Shown here: piece by piece, positions 1 through 13,703 of the stretch
Numbering within the stretch: the stretch's first letter is position 1
Layout of the letters: each line of letters starts with the position of its first letter
Notes under the pieces: generated by a model
Told to the model about the DNA's origin: nothing
What the model saw: only the letters and a program-made list of their open reading frames with translations
The model's database searches: none
Assembly: GCF_032062135.1 (NCBI RefSeq)
Contig: NC_092859.1
Location: forward strand, 73,099,581 to 73,163,580
Length of the DNA stretch: 64,000 bases
Reading direction: 5' to 3'
Source of the DNA: Pyxicephalus adspersus
Taxonomy: Eukaryota > Chordata > Amphibia > Anura > Pyxicephalidae
Program-made: the position numbers and the translations under genes

Positions 1-1704
1 TTTTTTTTTTTAATTAAAGCCTTTTTTTGAAGTGCAATACATTGTGATTAGGCAGGCAAGGTATCCATAAGGAAGGAACTGTTAATAACTGATAAAGTAA
101 AAAATGTATCATATGAAAACTACATGTGTAAAATATAGGATATATAAGCATATCATTATCCATTCTATAAATAAACCCAAGATTATTAGGACTGGAGTTC
201 TTATGGAAAGATGATTAATTACAATGTTGTGTGAGCAGTGGCCAACATGAATGGATCAGGTGAATATGGAGGAGAATGTTCATCATAAATGTGACAAAAC
301 TTTTAATGGAACAAAAACGACCTTATAAATATGCATGATAAAGTTTGCACAACTGGGGAATAGCACTTATCTCCTATTTCTATTTATTGCTTCCAAAATG
401 CATACATAAAAGTCACCTCCCCATCCTCAAAGAAGCCTTCAGTTGAGGAACCTGGCAAGATTCATTATATTTTAATAATTAATAAAATTAACTTAATTTG
501 TTGTATGTTATTGAATATATTATGAAATATATATTTTTATCATCTCCCTCGCGTCCGTGCTCTAGTAAGCAATAACAAAATATTTTGGGCAAACATCATT
601 ATCTTCTTCCACCCATATTAACTGGCCCTGTGATATAGTAAACACGGCTCCCCCGAATGCTGAGCTGCTTGATGCAGATATCAAAGTCTTGTGTTGGAAA
701 CTGTGTCTCAGCAGCAGGAAATTAGTTTCTACTGCCAGTGACTAGGGGATTTCATCTAAATCGAAATAAAATAGACTTGCTTATCATTAAATGGCAAACA
801 TTCCTGAAAAATGCAGAGAATGTACTTATATGTTGAAGATATGTTGCTAGACAGCTACACAATTTACCATAAAATTGAAAATAATTTTAAGAATGAACAA
901 TATGATTTTAAAAGGTATGCTGAGCAATCAGAAAGCTTCAATTTACATAAAATTGTGTGTGTGCTCTTGTATGCAGACAATACTTACCATACATCTCAGG
1001 AGCCTCTAGGTCTAGGGCCCCATCCCAAGCCATGTTCTTTTAACTTACTTTGAAATATGAATAACTGGACTTTGAAAGCAAAGTTATCCTTTAAAGAAAT
1101 GTGATTTTTATTACTGTATGTAAAAGGCTACATACATAGACATACAAACAGCTTTTTTTCCAAGGAATATTATCAAGCATGCTGGCTAAGAAAAATATTA
1201 TAATCCTTGTATGGAAGCGTGGTTAAGTGAACTTGTAAATCAAAGTGTACTCCAGTTCGTACCCCATATGAAAAAAAAAAACACCAAGATGCAGCACAAA
1301 AAAAATAAATAAAAGGAAAAGACAAACAAGTGTAATTTTTTTTACAATTAATTTATGTCTAACACTTATCAATCCACACTCTGGCAGGCCTAACAAGAGA
1401 ACGAGGGTATTGCTTTTAGTCTGACCCATAACCTGTTCTGTTGGGAGTCCCCACTAGATGCAAAGGCTCCCATAGGCACAGCTCTAACGGTCCATCAGGG
1501 ACATAAGTCATTCCAGCTTAGCAATATGGAGATAATAGCCCTTCCACCCTTCATACTCAATGCAGTCAGGTCTTGGATGCATACCCACTGCATACATGGT
1601 ACAGCTTCTACTCTTTTTTCACTCATATAAAGTATAGCACAGAAGAACCCCCAGGTATACACACATCTTACATTCCATCTCAACAAGGAGGGGGCACCAC
1701 CAGG

Positions 1705-1862
1705 AATAAAAATATTATTATTAATAAACAGTATTTTTTATAGCACCAACATATTACGCAGCGGTGTACATTAAATAAGGGTTGCAAATGACAGATACAG
1801 ACAGTGCCGCAGAAGGAAGAGAGAACCCTGCCCCGAAGGACTTATGATCTAAGAGATAGGGA
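1705..1862 (-). mobile_element. 5'-truncated L2-type LINE 3' tail (or a SINE using that tail)
   Basis: Read on the minus strand, this matches the last ~150 bases of the LINE that ends at 48437. Shared landmarks, in the same order, are a 'cactgtctgtat' block, 'catttgcaac', 'gctgcgtaatatgtt' and 'tttattaataat', followed by an AAT-rich end. No protein-coding part of the LINE is attached. It is therefore either a severely 5'-truncated insertion, as target-primed reverse transcription often leaves, or a short element mobilised through the same tail. Divergence from the other copy is moderate, with small indels. Confidence 0.75.
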
Positions 1863-2478
1863 AGCAGCACCCAATAGGAGAAATTCTGTAGGTACCCCAA
1901 GGTTCAGTTTCAGGGCTGTTACTCCTTAAACTGTTTATACACAATTTAGAGTTTGGAAAAAGTATTGTTTCTTGTGTTTACTGACCTAGATGCTCTGACC
2001 TAGATGACTGGCAAATGAGTTTCCATTGGGATAAATATAAAGGTATCGATGTGTGAGCTTAAAACAGGCATGCATCTTATAATCTAGTGGAAGACCTGGG
2101 GAACCTAGAATGCAGAAGAATCTAGTCATTCTTGTAATTGACTAAAAATAACATGCCAATTGAACAACTGCTAAAGCCAACAAGATACTTTCAATAAATA
2201 CTCTAAGCATACATGTTTTTGGAGTTAATTGATAAAAGGATATAGGCTGTTCACTTAGCAAAGTAGATTATCCCCTTGCTTATGATATTTTACTTATGTT
2301 AGAACATTATATTTCTTTACTTACTTCAACCATCCAATCATGTTAAAACAAATATCATTTTTTAGTTTTCATTGCACTTTGCACTGCATTTACTATGCTA
2401 AGTAAAATATTGATTGAATGGTGAAAATTCACCTTGGTAAGTGAACAGCCTAAACATTTTTAGTAAATCAGCCCCTTT

Positions 2479-3216
2479 NNNNNNNNNNNNNNNNNNNNNN
2501 NNNNNNNNNNNNNNNNNNNNNNNNNNNNNNNNNNNNNNNNNNNNNNNNNNNNNNNNNNNNNNNNNNNNNNNNNNNNNNNNNNNNNNNNNNNNNNNNNNNN
2601 NNNNNNNNNNNNNNNNNNNNNNNNNNNNNNNNNNNNNNNNNNNNNNNNNNNNNNNNNNNNNNNNNNNNNNNNNNNNNNNNNNNNNNNNNNNNNNNNNNNN
2701 NNNNNNNNNNNNNNNNNNNNNNNNNNNNNNNNNNNNNNNNNNNNNNNNNNNNNNNNNNNNNNNNNNNNNNNNNNNNNNNNNNNNNNNNNNNNNNNNNNNN
2801 NNNNNNNNNNNNNNNNNNNNNNNNNNNNNNNNNNNNNNNNNNNNNNNNNNNNNNNNNNNNNNNNNNNNNNNNNNNNNNNNNNNNNNNNNNNNNNNNNNNN
2901 NNNNNNNNNNNNNNNNNNNNNNNNNNNNNNNNNNNNNNNNNNNNNNNNNNNNNNNNNNNNNNNNNNNNNNNNNNNNNNNNNNNNNNNNNNNNNNNNNNNN
3001 NNNNNNNNNNNNNNNNNNNNNNNNNNNNNNNNNNNNNNNNNNNNNNNNNNNNNNNNNNNNNNNNNNNNNNNNNNNNNNNNNNNNNNNNNNNNNNNNNNNN
3101 NNNNNNNNNNNNNNNNNNNNNNNNNNNNNNNNNNNNNNNNNNNNNNNNNNNNNNNNNNNNNNNNNNNNNNNNNNNNNNNNNNNNNNNNNNNNNNNNNNNN
3201 NNNNNNNNNNNNNNNN
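2479..3216. other. assembly gap (738 Ns)
   Basis: An unbroken run of N. Long open frames that span it are artefacts. The flanking sequence is ordinary AT-rich DNA. Confidence 0.99.
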
Positions 3217-6200
3217 AATAACAGATTACCACATTTTATTCCAGAAGTCTAGTATCTGCAAGCACTATACTAAAGGTTTAATAAGTCCATATTTTACTCC
3301 CTGTAACCCTTAAACCCCAATGGAAAAAGGCGTAAAGGGTCATGCTAGCTTGAAAGGATCCCTAAGAAATCATGGACATCTTGCTATGTCAATATCAGAC
3401 CGTGCAATGGTCAGTTATACCTTATAGCAAGCAACAGAGGTTTGCGGTGGAGGCTGAAATGTATATTTCTACACATCAGTTTGATGATGGTAAAATGTCA
3501 TCCCTATGAATGGGTGGATGTGTGGACTGATGGATAAATGGAGAGAGCAAAGAACATATTTTGTAGTGCACATTTCTTACTGCCATTACTACAGAATTGC
3601 CAACAATAAAACTAAGATTATATTTCTGATTAGCATGGAACTAAAATCAAGCACTGTTGTTTGGAAGTTGGTTGTCATGTAACATTTTACTTTTTTATAG
3701 TTTGGAAAAATGTAAATGCTGTTTTTTTTTTTAAATTGAGAAAAAAGTCTATGGAGCCAATATTAGCGCTGCCATTATCAGCCAGTCAGTCCTCAGCTTT
3801 CAATATAATGTCACGGTGAGATCTTTCATCATTTCCTATATGATAATTTTGTTTTACAGCTATGGGTCTTGCAAAAGATGCTAATGAAAAGGGAAAGACT
3901 AATCTGCTGTTCAAACCATCCAGACAACATAATTGATTCATTAAAGGCTCTTTAGGGCTCATTACATTGCTCATGTTACCCTACATTTTTGTTAGGTATA
4001 TTGCAAGGTAAAGCATAATGTAATAGTCGTAAGTGAATGCATACTATCTTGTGGTGTATTTTTAGAAAAGCAAAGACGCTGAATTTTCAAGTGAAAATTC
4101 AGCACAGTGTAAGGCAATGTGCACTGGTACATGTGTCATGGTGGATTAAATGCTTATTTGCCTAGTGGTAAAGATATAGGTACAGATACTTACCCTATTG
4201 CTCGCTCCTTCATGCTTCCTTCTCTATGTGTGACCTGTCCCCTGATGCCACATCACCTGCAGTCATGCATGGTACAGAAGGATGACAGTAAGATAAGTAT
4301 TTGTGCATATCGCTTCCTCTATCCAAACATATAACATACCCAAACGTAGGCTTTAAAATCGTACAAGCTCACATTGGATCAAAGTACCCTCGTGATTCGA
4401 GCGCATCATTCCTAAACTTTTCTGTTCTTCTATTTTTATCTTTTTGGACATTAAAATTGTTGCAGTTTATTTGTGGCTTGCTTTAACATTTTCTCATCAT
4501 TTTGTGGGATCCTGTTTAGGGGGACCTAGGTTTATCCCTAAAACAATATGCTGTTGCATATATATATATGTATGGCCAGCAATGCAGTCAATGTACTAGT
4601 TGATCAACTCCTGTAGGATAAATCTCATGTCTGCAGTCAGTGGAAGTGTGTTGATTGTCCAAGGACTATACACCTGTAATGAGAGAAAAGCATTAAAGCT
4701 GGAATCACATCCATGTGTCTGTCTATGTTGTACAGGCAACCACCAGCTAACTACTTACCAAAAGCATTTAAAAAGCAGTGCATCACTTTAGTTATTACAT
4801 TTACTCATTTAAATACTTTTAAATAAAAATTTTTTTGTATAAACAAAGTTAAATTGTAAATGTATTACCTTCTTTATACTATACTTTACTATATATTTAC
4901 TATATACTTTACTATATATATAGTACTATATATTTTGATGGCGCTGTTATGCAGAAACAGCTGTTAGGTCTTGCCTAATAAACCTAATACACGTTGAGAC
5001 GTCCATGCTGCCTGATCCCTGGAACTGTACCAGATGTACGCAGTGCTGCAAGACGAAGGCTGGCCTGTGAGTGGAGGTAAGTATAAAAAAAAATTATGAA
5101 TTTTCGAAAATCCGGCACTCCTCAGGTCTGGAGGTTTCCAGATTTTTGATTGTTGACCTGTACTTTACTATACAACATTTTGGCAAAGTCATTAAGGTTT
5201 ATTTAATTCACACATCTTATACAAAAAATCACTATAGATTCACTATAAAGAGTTTGCACCATTAAGGAAGTGTTGGTATCAATCAGAAAATAAGGCACAA
5301 GGAGGTTGTATAAATTTATTCCATTTACAATATTTGCCAGTCAAGTATAGCTAAATACATCACAAGGAAGGAGCCAAGTAAATTTTTTACCCCAGGCACA
5401 GAGTGTAAGCGTTGGGGTCAATAGGATTTTGTTTGTGTCAAAATTGCTTTTATACCCTTATAAATTATTGAGAGCTCAAAATCCTCTTGAAGTAGGTTGA
5501 TGTAGTCTAGAAGGAGGTCAAATATAGGCCAGGATTCTGAATGATCTTAGAGGCGTCTCAAACTGATGTCAATGCAAGCAGACAGTACCCTTCACTGTGG
5601 TTTGTTTAAGCCACTTTCCATTTGCATTTTTTCTTATCATATTACAAGTATTTTAGAAAAGTAGATTACTGAAATTGTGGTACATTTAGTATAAATAAAA
5701 ATAATATTATTAGAAAGACACCTTCTATTTGACCATATTTAAAGTCCTGTACGCCAGTATAGAAAAAAAAATATATCATTTTTTTCTGCATTATATTACC
5801 TTTCCTCTCTAGGTGTATGACAAAGGCCACATGTGGTCAGCTCTAGTTTACAAGCCTATCTCTGCATGTGTTTGTTACTACCATTATCTTAATTAAATTA
5901 ACCTAAACATTGATAAAGAGTCTTGATGAACCATATGAGCAGTTTTAACTAAAAAAGTCAGCGCTGATTTTCAATAAATTGGAGCCATGTAAAGACACCA
6001 TATTTTCTTATCCTGTGCATCTCATTTTTGTTTTTCTAATTATACAAAGAAGTAAACAAGCATTTTAGCACAGAAGCGATGTGATAGAAGTTTGGAAGCA
6101 GTGTATTCTCCACACTATGAAGAGGGTCATGATGGCAGATATGAAAGTGCTGCTGTAATAGTACAGCTCTTATAAAAGTTCTCATCTTATAAAAGATGCT

Positions 6201-9200
6201 CAGCTGCATCTGGCTTCATTTCTATGACATTTCAAGTTTAAGTATTGCCTAGAAAGTAATGTGAGTCTCAGTGTTAAACAAAAAGCACAAGTAAACATAG
6301 ATGTGGATACCCTTATGAAAGCAGGAGAATTGGGGCTGGTTGTTTCTTGGTGGTTCACATTTGGAAATGTCTTGAATGTTGAAGATTAGCTATAGTAGCA
6401 AGCAAAGCACATCTTTTTGGCACATATTGTAGACAATGGTCAGTGCATACCCAATGTCAGTTTAAAGCTTTTCTTGCCAAAATGTACTCTTATACATATA
6501 GACTAGGACATCACATTTAATTTTAGCATGGACTCCATTACTGGATGCAGCATCCTATTTAAACACTGAGAAGCCTTTGCGATCAGGCACCCATGGCATC
6601 CTAGTTAGGTGTCAAAGCATTTCCTCTTCAATATAGATAGAACCACAGCTGGGAAGTAATATAGAGCCCATCTAGCACCAGACTCAGAGGCCATTATACT
6701 GAGAAGGCCTACAATTTATGATATTTGACTAAGATACTTTTTAAAGAGACATGTACTAGTAAAAAAAAAAACACAAAAGATGCCGCTGATTACTTGTTCT
6801 GAAAGATCACTAACCAGAGACAACCAGGCATTTTGCATGTTCAGAGGCAGGCTAGCAATGGCAATCCTATATTTACATTAGTATAGGATTCCGTTAAGGA
6901 ACAAACAAACCATAGCTGCAAGTTGACTTATTTAGGAGAGCTTTAATAGCCTTCACATGTATATTTGAAAAGGTTTTAAAAGCTTATCAAGCTGAGAGAA
7001 AAAGCTTTGAGTGCCAGGGAATGTATTTTTCTGCTTACTTCCTGTCTGGTAATCCCTTTAAAACACATTACCTCTTCTGAGCCTCCTCTGATGTGAAATG
7101 TTTTATATTCCACCAATAGGTAAATGATTACATGTATTTTATATTTGTAGGTCCTGTATATAACAAAGAACATATGGCAATAACCTAACATGCAGTTGCA
7201 TTTTCCTTCAGTAGTAGGAAATTCATTTTCAGAATTTTGATGTCTGTTAGTATGTGGAGCCATGTTATTCTTAAATGACTTATCCTTTTAATAATAAAAA
7301 CATATTCCACCATGATTCATTGCCCATTTAATGCCTCATGCTTTCTTGGGTTAACGCCATGTCAGTATTGCATTGTTTTTCTAAAATATGGCTGACCTAC
7401 TGACCCCTCCTTTAAAGTTAGAGCTAAATGAAAATGTCACACTGTCAAATTCCACCCTTCAATTACTGCTTTAACATCTCCAATATTCATATACACAAGT
7501 AGAAATAATTTGCAGGTTTCATTGACCTAGTTCTTTCGATAACCGTTAAAGGGAAGATCTATGCTGGTTTGGTTCTATAGCAGACTATGGGTTAAAAGAT
7601 CTAGTTCAGTGGATGGTGCCAAGGGGAGTGACACAGTTTTTGGAAGTGCTTATCTAGCACTACTTTTTTAGGTATTTACTTATTTTTTGTCCCAGGGGAC
7701 CTCTTCCTTAATCACATAACCATTTGCTGTAACTATACTATTTGTATTATCCATGTTACAGCTTCACCACTTCCTCCATCTGGTTAAGAAAACTAAAAAA
7801 CCTGGATCAGTTACAGGTACCTTTCCTATGCAGCTTTAAAACTGATATTCTGAAATTAGGTAGCAAGTGACTTTATGAACAGAATAATTTAAAAGTCAAA
7901 TTTAGTATCACAGTGTGACATTTGTTGAGAATTCAGTGGAGTGTTTTTATACCATAAAGCACTTTTCATTAATTGCAACTATACCGGATAGGCAAGCAGG
8001 GAACAGGAATGAATATTCCAGATATATGTCTGTAAGAATAGGTAGACATGGCTTAAAGGGCTTTAGAATGAAAGAGGCTATGGGGGTGGGGGGGGGGCAG
8101 GAAGGGAGTGTGGGAATAGACCAGTGGCATCTGAGCGATTGCAGACATAGTTAAATGTTGTTTGGCTACTTTGGATACAGTTAATTATTTTAATACTGGA
8201 TATGGAATTATTTGTATACTGTTTGTTTTGGGGGAGTGATATTCTGCCCATATTAAGCTGATGTCTTTTATTCTGGGCCCCTTTTATTGTTTTAGCCATT
8301 CCTATCCACCTTTCATGTTTTTCCTTTTTCACGCGGCACATGCTATACACATACATACCATGGCCATAGTTCCACACACACTATAATAGAGGACAATTAG
8401 TCTTTAGTTTGTGAAAAAAAATGTATTTAAAGTATGAAAACTAGTAAAAGTTAAATTATTTCAAAACTTTGCATTTAGGGTAGAGGCCAGTGGGTTGAAG
8501 CAGCCACATGAGATAGATACCAGACATTACAATTACATTTTCTGGCATGTTGGTTTTCAACCAGCTACTGCTGTATTATCAGCTTTGCTGAGACCTAAGG
8601 AAGCTATATAAAGTTGCCTGAGGCACAGTTTGTTGGTATTACTGACAGGAATCAACCTCAGTTAAGATTACCTTCTGAAAGTGAGCATATTTTAGTAAAT
8701 GTTTTTAACAGAGCCAGTGACTTAAAAAGATAAGTATGCTTTCCAATAACGTGCACTTATCCCCCTAACCTGTGCTCCCAATTTAACCCCCTTACATATC
8801 AGTACCCTCCAATATCTTCCCACCAGCGCTACTTCTTTACACCTTACACATGTGCAGCACATTTCCAGGGCAGTAGAAAAACCCCTTGGAAGTCTATGGT
8901 GCACAAACTGGGGACGAAGAGAAAGATCATTTGGATTAGGTCAGGGTAAGGGGTAGGGAAACATACGTGTAGGTGGTTGGAAAGTACACTTATTTTTTGG
9001 AAGATCTGCTGCTTGTGGTGTTCATACCTCGACAGGATAGAGCTGTTTGCTAGCTCAATGTTTTGGGTGTTTGGTATATACCTCCAAAGCAATGCCCCTT
9101 CTTGAGATTTTGAACTAGCAATACCATTCCTTTGCAAGGTTTAGATGTAGAACGAAGGACTACTAACACAAAAAAAGTGAGGTCTATATGTGATATATTG

Positions 9201-12200
9201 TACAGCCATAATAGGCGTATTACAGCCCATGGCACAAGAATTGAAATGCTACACTATTGTTATGACGTTTATATCCACTTTTATTTTGGACATACCCACA
9301 TCAAAATCATGGGTCTTTAAAAAGACTATATATAGGTACCTTTGAGGACTTCTATTTTATTTAGGAAACCAAGTAATCTTATATTTATTATGATTATCCT
9401 AAATATCAGTTTTTAATATGATTATCTTACAATTTGCTGAATTGTAAAATCAACCAGCTTGTTATTACCGGGAGACTATTGCCCACCCCTTTCTCCCACC
9501 CCTCCCTAACCCATTCTGTAAATTGTTCAATGCTTCCTATTTCCTGTTCAGGGAACTGATTACTGATTTCTGCTCATCCACATTCATTGTCCCTGAAAGT
9601 CCCCTTGTGCTGACTTTACTTTTCTTCTCTATCTTAAACTTAAGGGGCATTTAGATTTTTTCACTAGCAATTAGTTAAATATAGGAAGGGGGAGAGTGGT
9701 TGGAAAACATCTTTAATACACCTCCAACTATGTCTTACATTAGTCACACTATTAGTATGAGCAGTGTATTATTTACATAAAACTAAACATGGATTTTTAG
9801 CTACTTAGGACTTAATTTTAAAGCACACAATATAGTTCTGAATCCCAGAACAGACAGTGTTATATAGGAGACAAACAATGCTGCTGCGACTTGGCTGTCA
9901 CATTAGTAAAGATGACAGACTGTGTCTCAACTGTAAATGGTGTGCTAGTCAGAACGAACAAGGGAGCGGAATCACACGGATGCATGCATAAACACGCTGA
10001 GAGATCAAATGATGAGAAAATGAAAATCACTGAGCTTCATTTTCATGCTTGTGCAACAAGCTGATGTATCTGAATTGTATTTGTGTGATGGCCATAATCA
10101 ATGGTGTTTGTGGGCAGAGAATTTTGTTTGTACCAAATGACATTTAAAATAAAATCAAAAATGTGATTTAGGTAATGTTAGTTGTATTGACATTGGTATG
10201 GTTAGAAAGTATTTACAGGTTCTATAGGTAGACACTGGCTAGACTTGTGTATTAGTGCTGTAAAGTACACAAATACTGGAGAAAGAACACATTGATCTGT
10301 ATATTTAAGTGATAGTTAAGCGTAATCATTTACAGTTAAGACAATTTAAAATTAGATGAACATGTTGTTCTTAATTTATTGTTAGTTATATTGCCTTTTG
10401 CCCCATTTATAAAGTAGATGATTAGCTAAAGATTGCCAATTTTAGCAAGATCACCATTTATAGTATTACCATTTTATTGAAAGATGGCACTTGTTATATT
10501 TATAAAGGTCAGTCAGCCTGCTTTGCATTTCATATAGGTTCAGTTTTCAAAGGTGGCAATCTTGTTGACTTCTTGAGTCAGCTTTTTACTTCTTCCTGGG
10601 GCATTATTAGCCAGATTTTCTTCATGTCTTGCAAAAATGTTTAAGAAAAAAAGTGATGGAAAGTTTCCAGCAATAACTCAACACATTTTTGTGGAACAGA
10701 GAAAGACAGAACCCTTTTTCTGTGAACTATTCACAGAACTATTTTTCTGTGCTCCATTTGCAGTTTTTGTCCTTCACAGACAAAACTACAGTCATTTTGT
10801 AAAATACCCAGATAAAGCAATTTAGGTATATAACTGCAGACAGAAACTTCAGTTCATAGTAGAAACCTTTAGCATTGTGACTTATTTGAGTACAATATGT
10901 ACAATGCTGTGGCATTAATATGCTACAGATGCATTGGAACATTGCATTGGAACATGCATTAACATTCATGATGCAGAAAGGCTTAAAATAGTGTTTTCCT
11001 TAAGTATTCCTCAAAAGGACAGGTGTCATTGCAGTTTTGTAAAAAGTGATGTGATGGGTGAAAAGAATTTTCCTTTCGTATAGCAGTTTGTAGTTCTGAT
11101 GATATGACTTTGCCTGACATGTAACCCCTCAATTGTCAATAGTCACAAACAACTGGATTTTTCATATTTATACATTGCCAGTTTTTGGGCCGTGTCTGCG
11201 GTAGAAACGTCCACATTGAAACGCTTAATCCATTTGGTAAATGAAGAGGAAATAATCTCTTTTCCTCAGATAAAACTGAAAAGTTTCCCATTGGTTGCCG
11301 AACGCCATTTCTCATTTACATGATCTAGCAACTATATTCAGGTAATTCCCATAACATTTTGTAATTATGGTAATTGGGAGTGTTTTAAAGGCAGAAAACT
11401 GTCAGATGCCACTCCAACAACATTACAGCATATAATTATCATAGCTTTCCAGCAGTTCATTACAGGGTCTATAGGTTTATTACAGTTGTTTACATCAAGC
11501 AAGTGACTGGTTACAGTGTTTTTATAGCAGGGACCCTCATTGATCTGACAACAATCTTTGAATTAAACTTTTCGTAAAAGAAATCTGGAAACAGCCTTTG
11601 TAAATCTTCTTTTGATAATGCTAACGGTGTTGCTGTTTATGGCTGCAGTGATCCAGAACAAGTAGATTGATCAAACAAAAGTCAAAAGCCTTTTTTGCAT
11701 CCTTGTTCAGGGCTAGTTATTAAAAGAAGCCAATTTAAAGCAGTGAGTGAATTTTACTATTATCTTTTCTTTAAACTTTGCAATGTGTGTCAGCACTGTC
11801 ACACGCATTTTACAGCCAATTCATAAAATGAGGGCTATAGTGTAGAAATTTTCATGCACTATGCAATTCTCTCTGATTAGCACAGTATAGAGCACTGGGA
11901 TTGAAAGATAGTCAGTCATGTTAAATTGACAGGTCAAATGATCAGGATCTGTCCCTAACTTCTTTTTTTGACTCTACTGGGTTTGGCTATATAAATGCAT
12001 TTAATAGCAAAAGGGACATTAATGCAGCAGCTATCTAACGATTTCAGAATAAGAAGATAGCAATTGAAACCTCCAATTATCTCCCAAGAAATGTTGTTTA
12101 GGTATATTAAGATTTGGTGGATCCATGGACAATTATGGGCCATTTCAGACTTGTGGCTGAGCGCAACGTTCATCTGCAGGCTCAACAACAGTCTGATCTG

Positions 12201-12536
12201 TTCTCATTCAATTGATTGGGTGTGGTTGAGAACTATTTTGTGCACACATTTGCGGTGATAGCAGTGTGGTTCCCGAAAATGGCAAGTCGCCTCTCTGGAG
12301 GAAGAAGATCACCACTTGCAACCCCAAGTCTGAAAGGCGCCTAAAACCCAAATACCATCAAAAGACAGAGAGAGTGGATGATAGAAAGAAATTACTATAA
12401 CCCACTCTACTTATTAAACATGCTTTTCAACTGTACTATTCCCTCCTGTTGTTGTGACTCCTTGACCATCAAGGGACACAAGACTAAATCACCCCAACAG
12501 GGACACAGCAATAAAAATTGGTCAGATGTTCTAAAC

Positions 12537-12953
12537 CAGAGGTCTGCAAACTTTTTCGGCCACCAGGCGATTTATGGGGTGGGCGGGAGCACACTAGGCC
12601 AGACTCTCTGAGTCCCGTCCTAATGGCTCTGCCCCCCCACTAGGAACGCCCCCTGAAGGGGGATCCCTCTCCTCCGTATGCATTGCGGAGGAGATGAATT
12701 TCTCTTCAGGGGGCGTTCCCTATTTACTGCGGCGGCGGAAGTGTTAACGCCGGCCAAGTGAAGCGAGCCACAGCAAGAGAAGGCTCAAGAGCCGCAAACG
12801 GCTCCAGAGCTCCAACAACCCCGGTAGTTTGTTCCGGCCTAACCCCAGCCGGCAACGCGCGGCATTAGGCCGTATAGGCCAGGGTGCGTTAGGGGGGAAC
12901 AAACTATCGACTAAGCCGTATCTGGCCTAAAGGCCGGAGTTTGCTGACCTCTG
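12537..12953. mobile_element. hAT-type nonautonomous DNA transposon (MITE)
   Basis: The ends form terminal inverted repeats: the left end reads CAGAGGTCTGCAAACT and the reverse complement of the right end reads CAGAGGTCAGCAAACT, one mismatch in 16. Flanking 8-mers TTCTAAAC (12529-12536) and TCCTAAAC (12954-12961) differ at one base, as expected for an 8-bp hAT target duplication after some decay. The CAG-start termini with a GGTC..GCAAAC core resemble Charlie-type hAT ends. The 417-bp interior is strikingly GC-rich against AT-rich flanks and encodes no transposase, so it would have been moved in trans. It contains a nested inverted repeat listed separately. Confidence 0.85.
12643..12719. repeat. 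nested perfect inverted repeat inside the hAT MITE
   Basis: The outer arms GGAACGCCCCCTGAAG (12643-12658) and CTTCAGGGGGCGTTCC (12704-12719) are perfect 16-bp reverse complements. Within the 45-base loop, TCTCCTCCG (12668-12676) pairs perfectly with CGGAGGAGA (12686-12694) around a 9-base loop. The result is a two-tier stem that could extrude as a cruciform or form an RNA hairpin. Confidence 0.9.
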
Positions 12954-13703
12954 TCCTAAACCTTTATTTTGTTATGCAACACAATCAAAATGCCTGGAAT
13001 TGGGCTTTAAACCAGTTAACATTTCTTCTTAGAATACAGAAATGCTACATCTCTGGGTGGGAGTTTTTAAATCCACACCATAATGCATGCTCCTATTAAG
13101 AATTCAACGAGAGCATGCAGGGACACCAAAAATAGAGTGAGGACCTCTACAGATATAATAATACAGCAGTTGACTCAGCCTACTAGAATCATTCTCTGAC
13201 TGGAGTATTGTTTTTGTATGAATTGACCCCTAAATGAGAGAATAGCTTTCCTTTAAGCTTTATATTCATGCCTATTTGAATCTGCTTGTTTGTGTTGGCT
13301 TTATACAACCTATAATAGCTGGTAGCAAAAATAATCCTGGATTCTATTTTTGCCAGAAAAAGTGTCATGTCCTTCTTTGTTCAATTGCATGTAATTAGGA
13401 AGTTTCCTTTGCAGTGAGACAGAAGCATAGAATAGTCGTTTAAAAATACATGAAAACTCCCTAGTGAAACTATAAGAAAATGTCAGCAGAATAAGGAGTT
13501 TTCTGTGCACCTGATATCATCTATTGTTTAGCAAATTCCAGAATTACTGTAAGAATAGTTATAGGGATGTCAGGATTGGGACAGGAAGAAAGACATTTGC
13601 AAACCTATCCAAACCTATCTTTGGTATATATCCTGCTGAAACACAGTAATTGAACCTCTACATAGCTACAGGTCTTATATTTTATCTAGGGGTACAGAAA
13701 GCT

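Noticed and set aside
2441..3313. 290-codon open frame (+) and 254-codon frame (-) at 2468-3232
   Set aside because: They consist almost entirely of the N run; no readable coding sequence.
12590..12950. GC-rich patch as a CpG-island promoter of CPLX2
   Set aside because: Its limits coincide with hAT-type inverted termini and target duplications, so the GC content belongs to the transposon.
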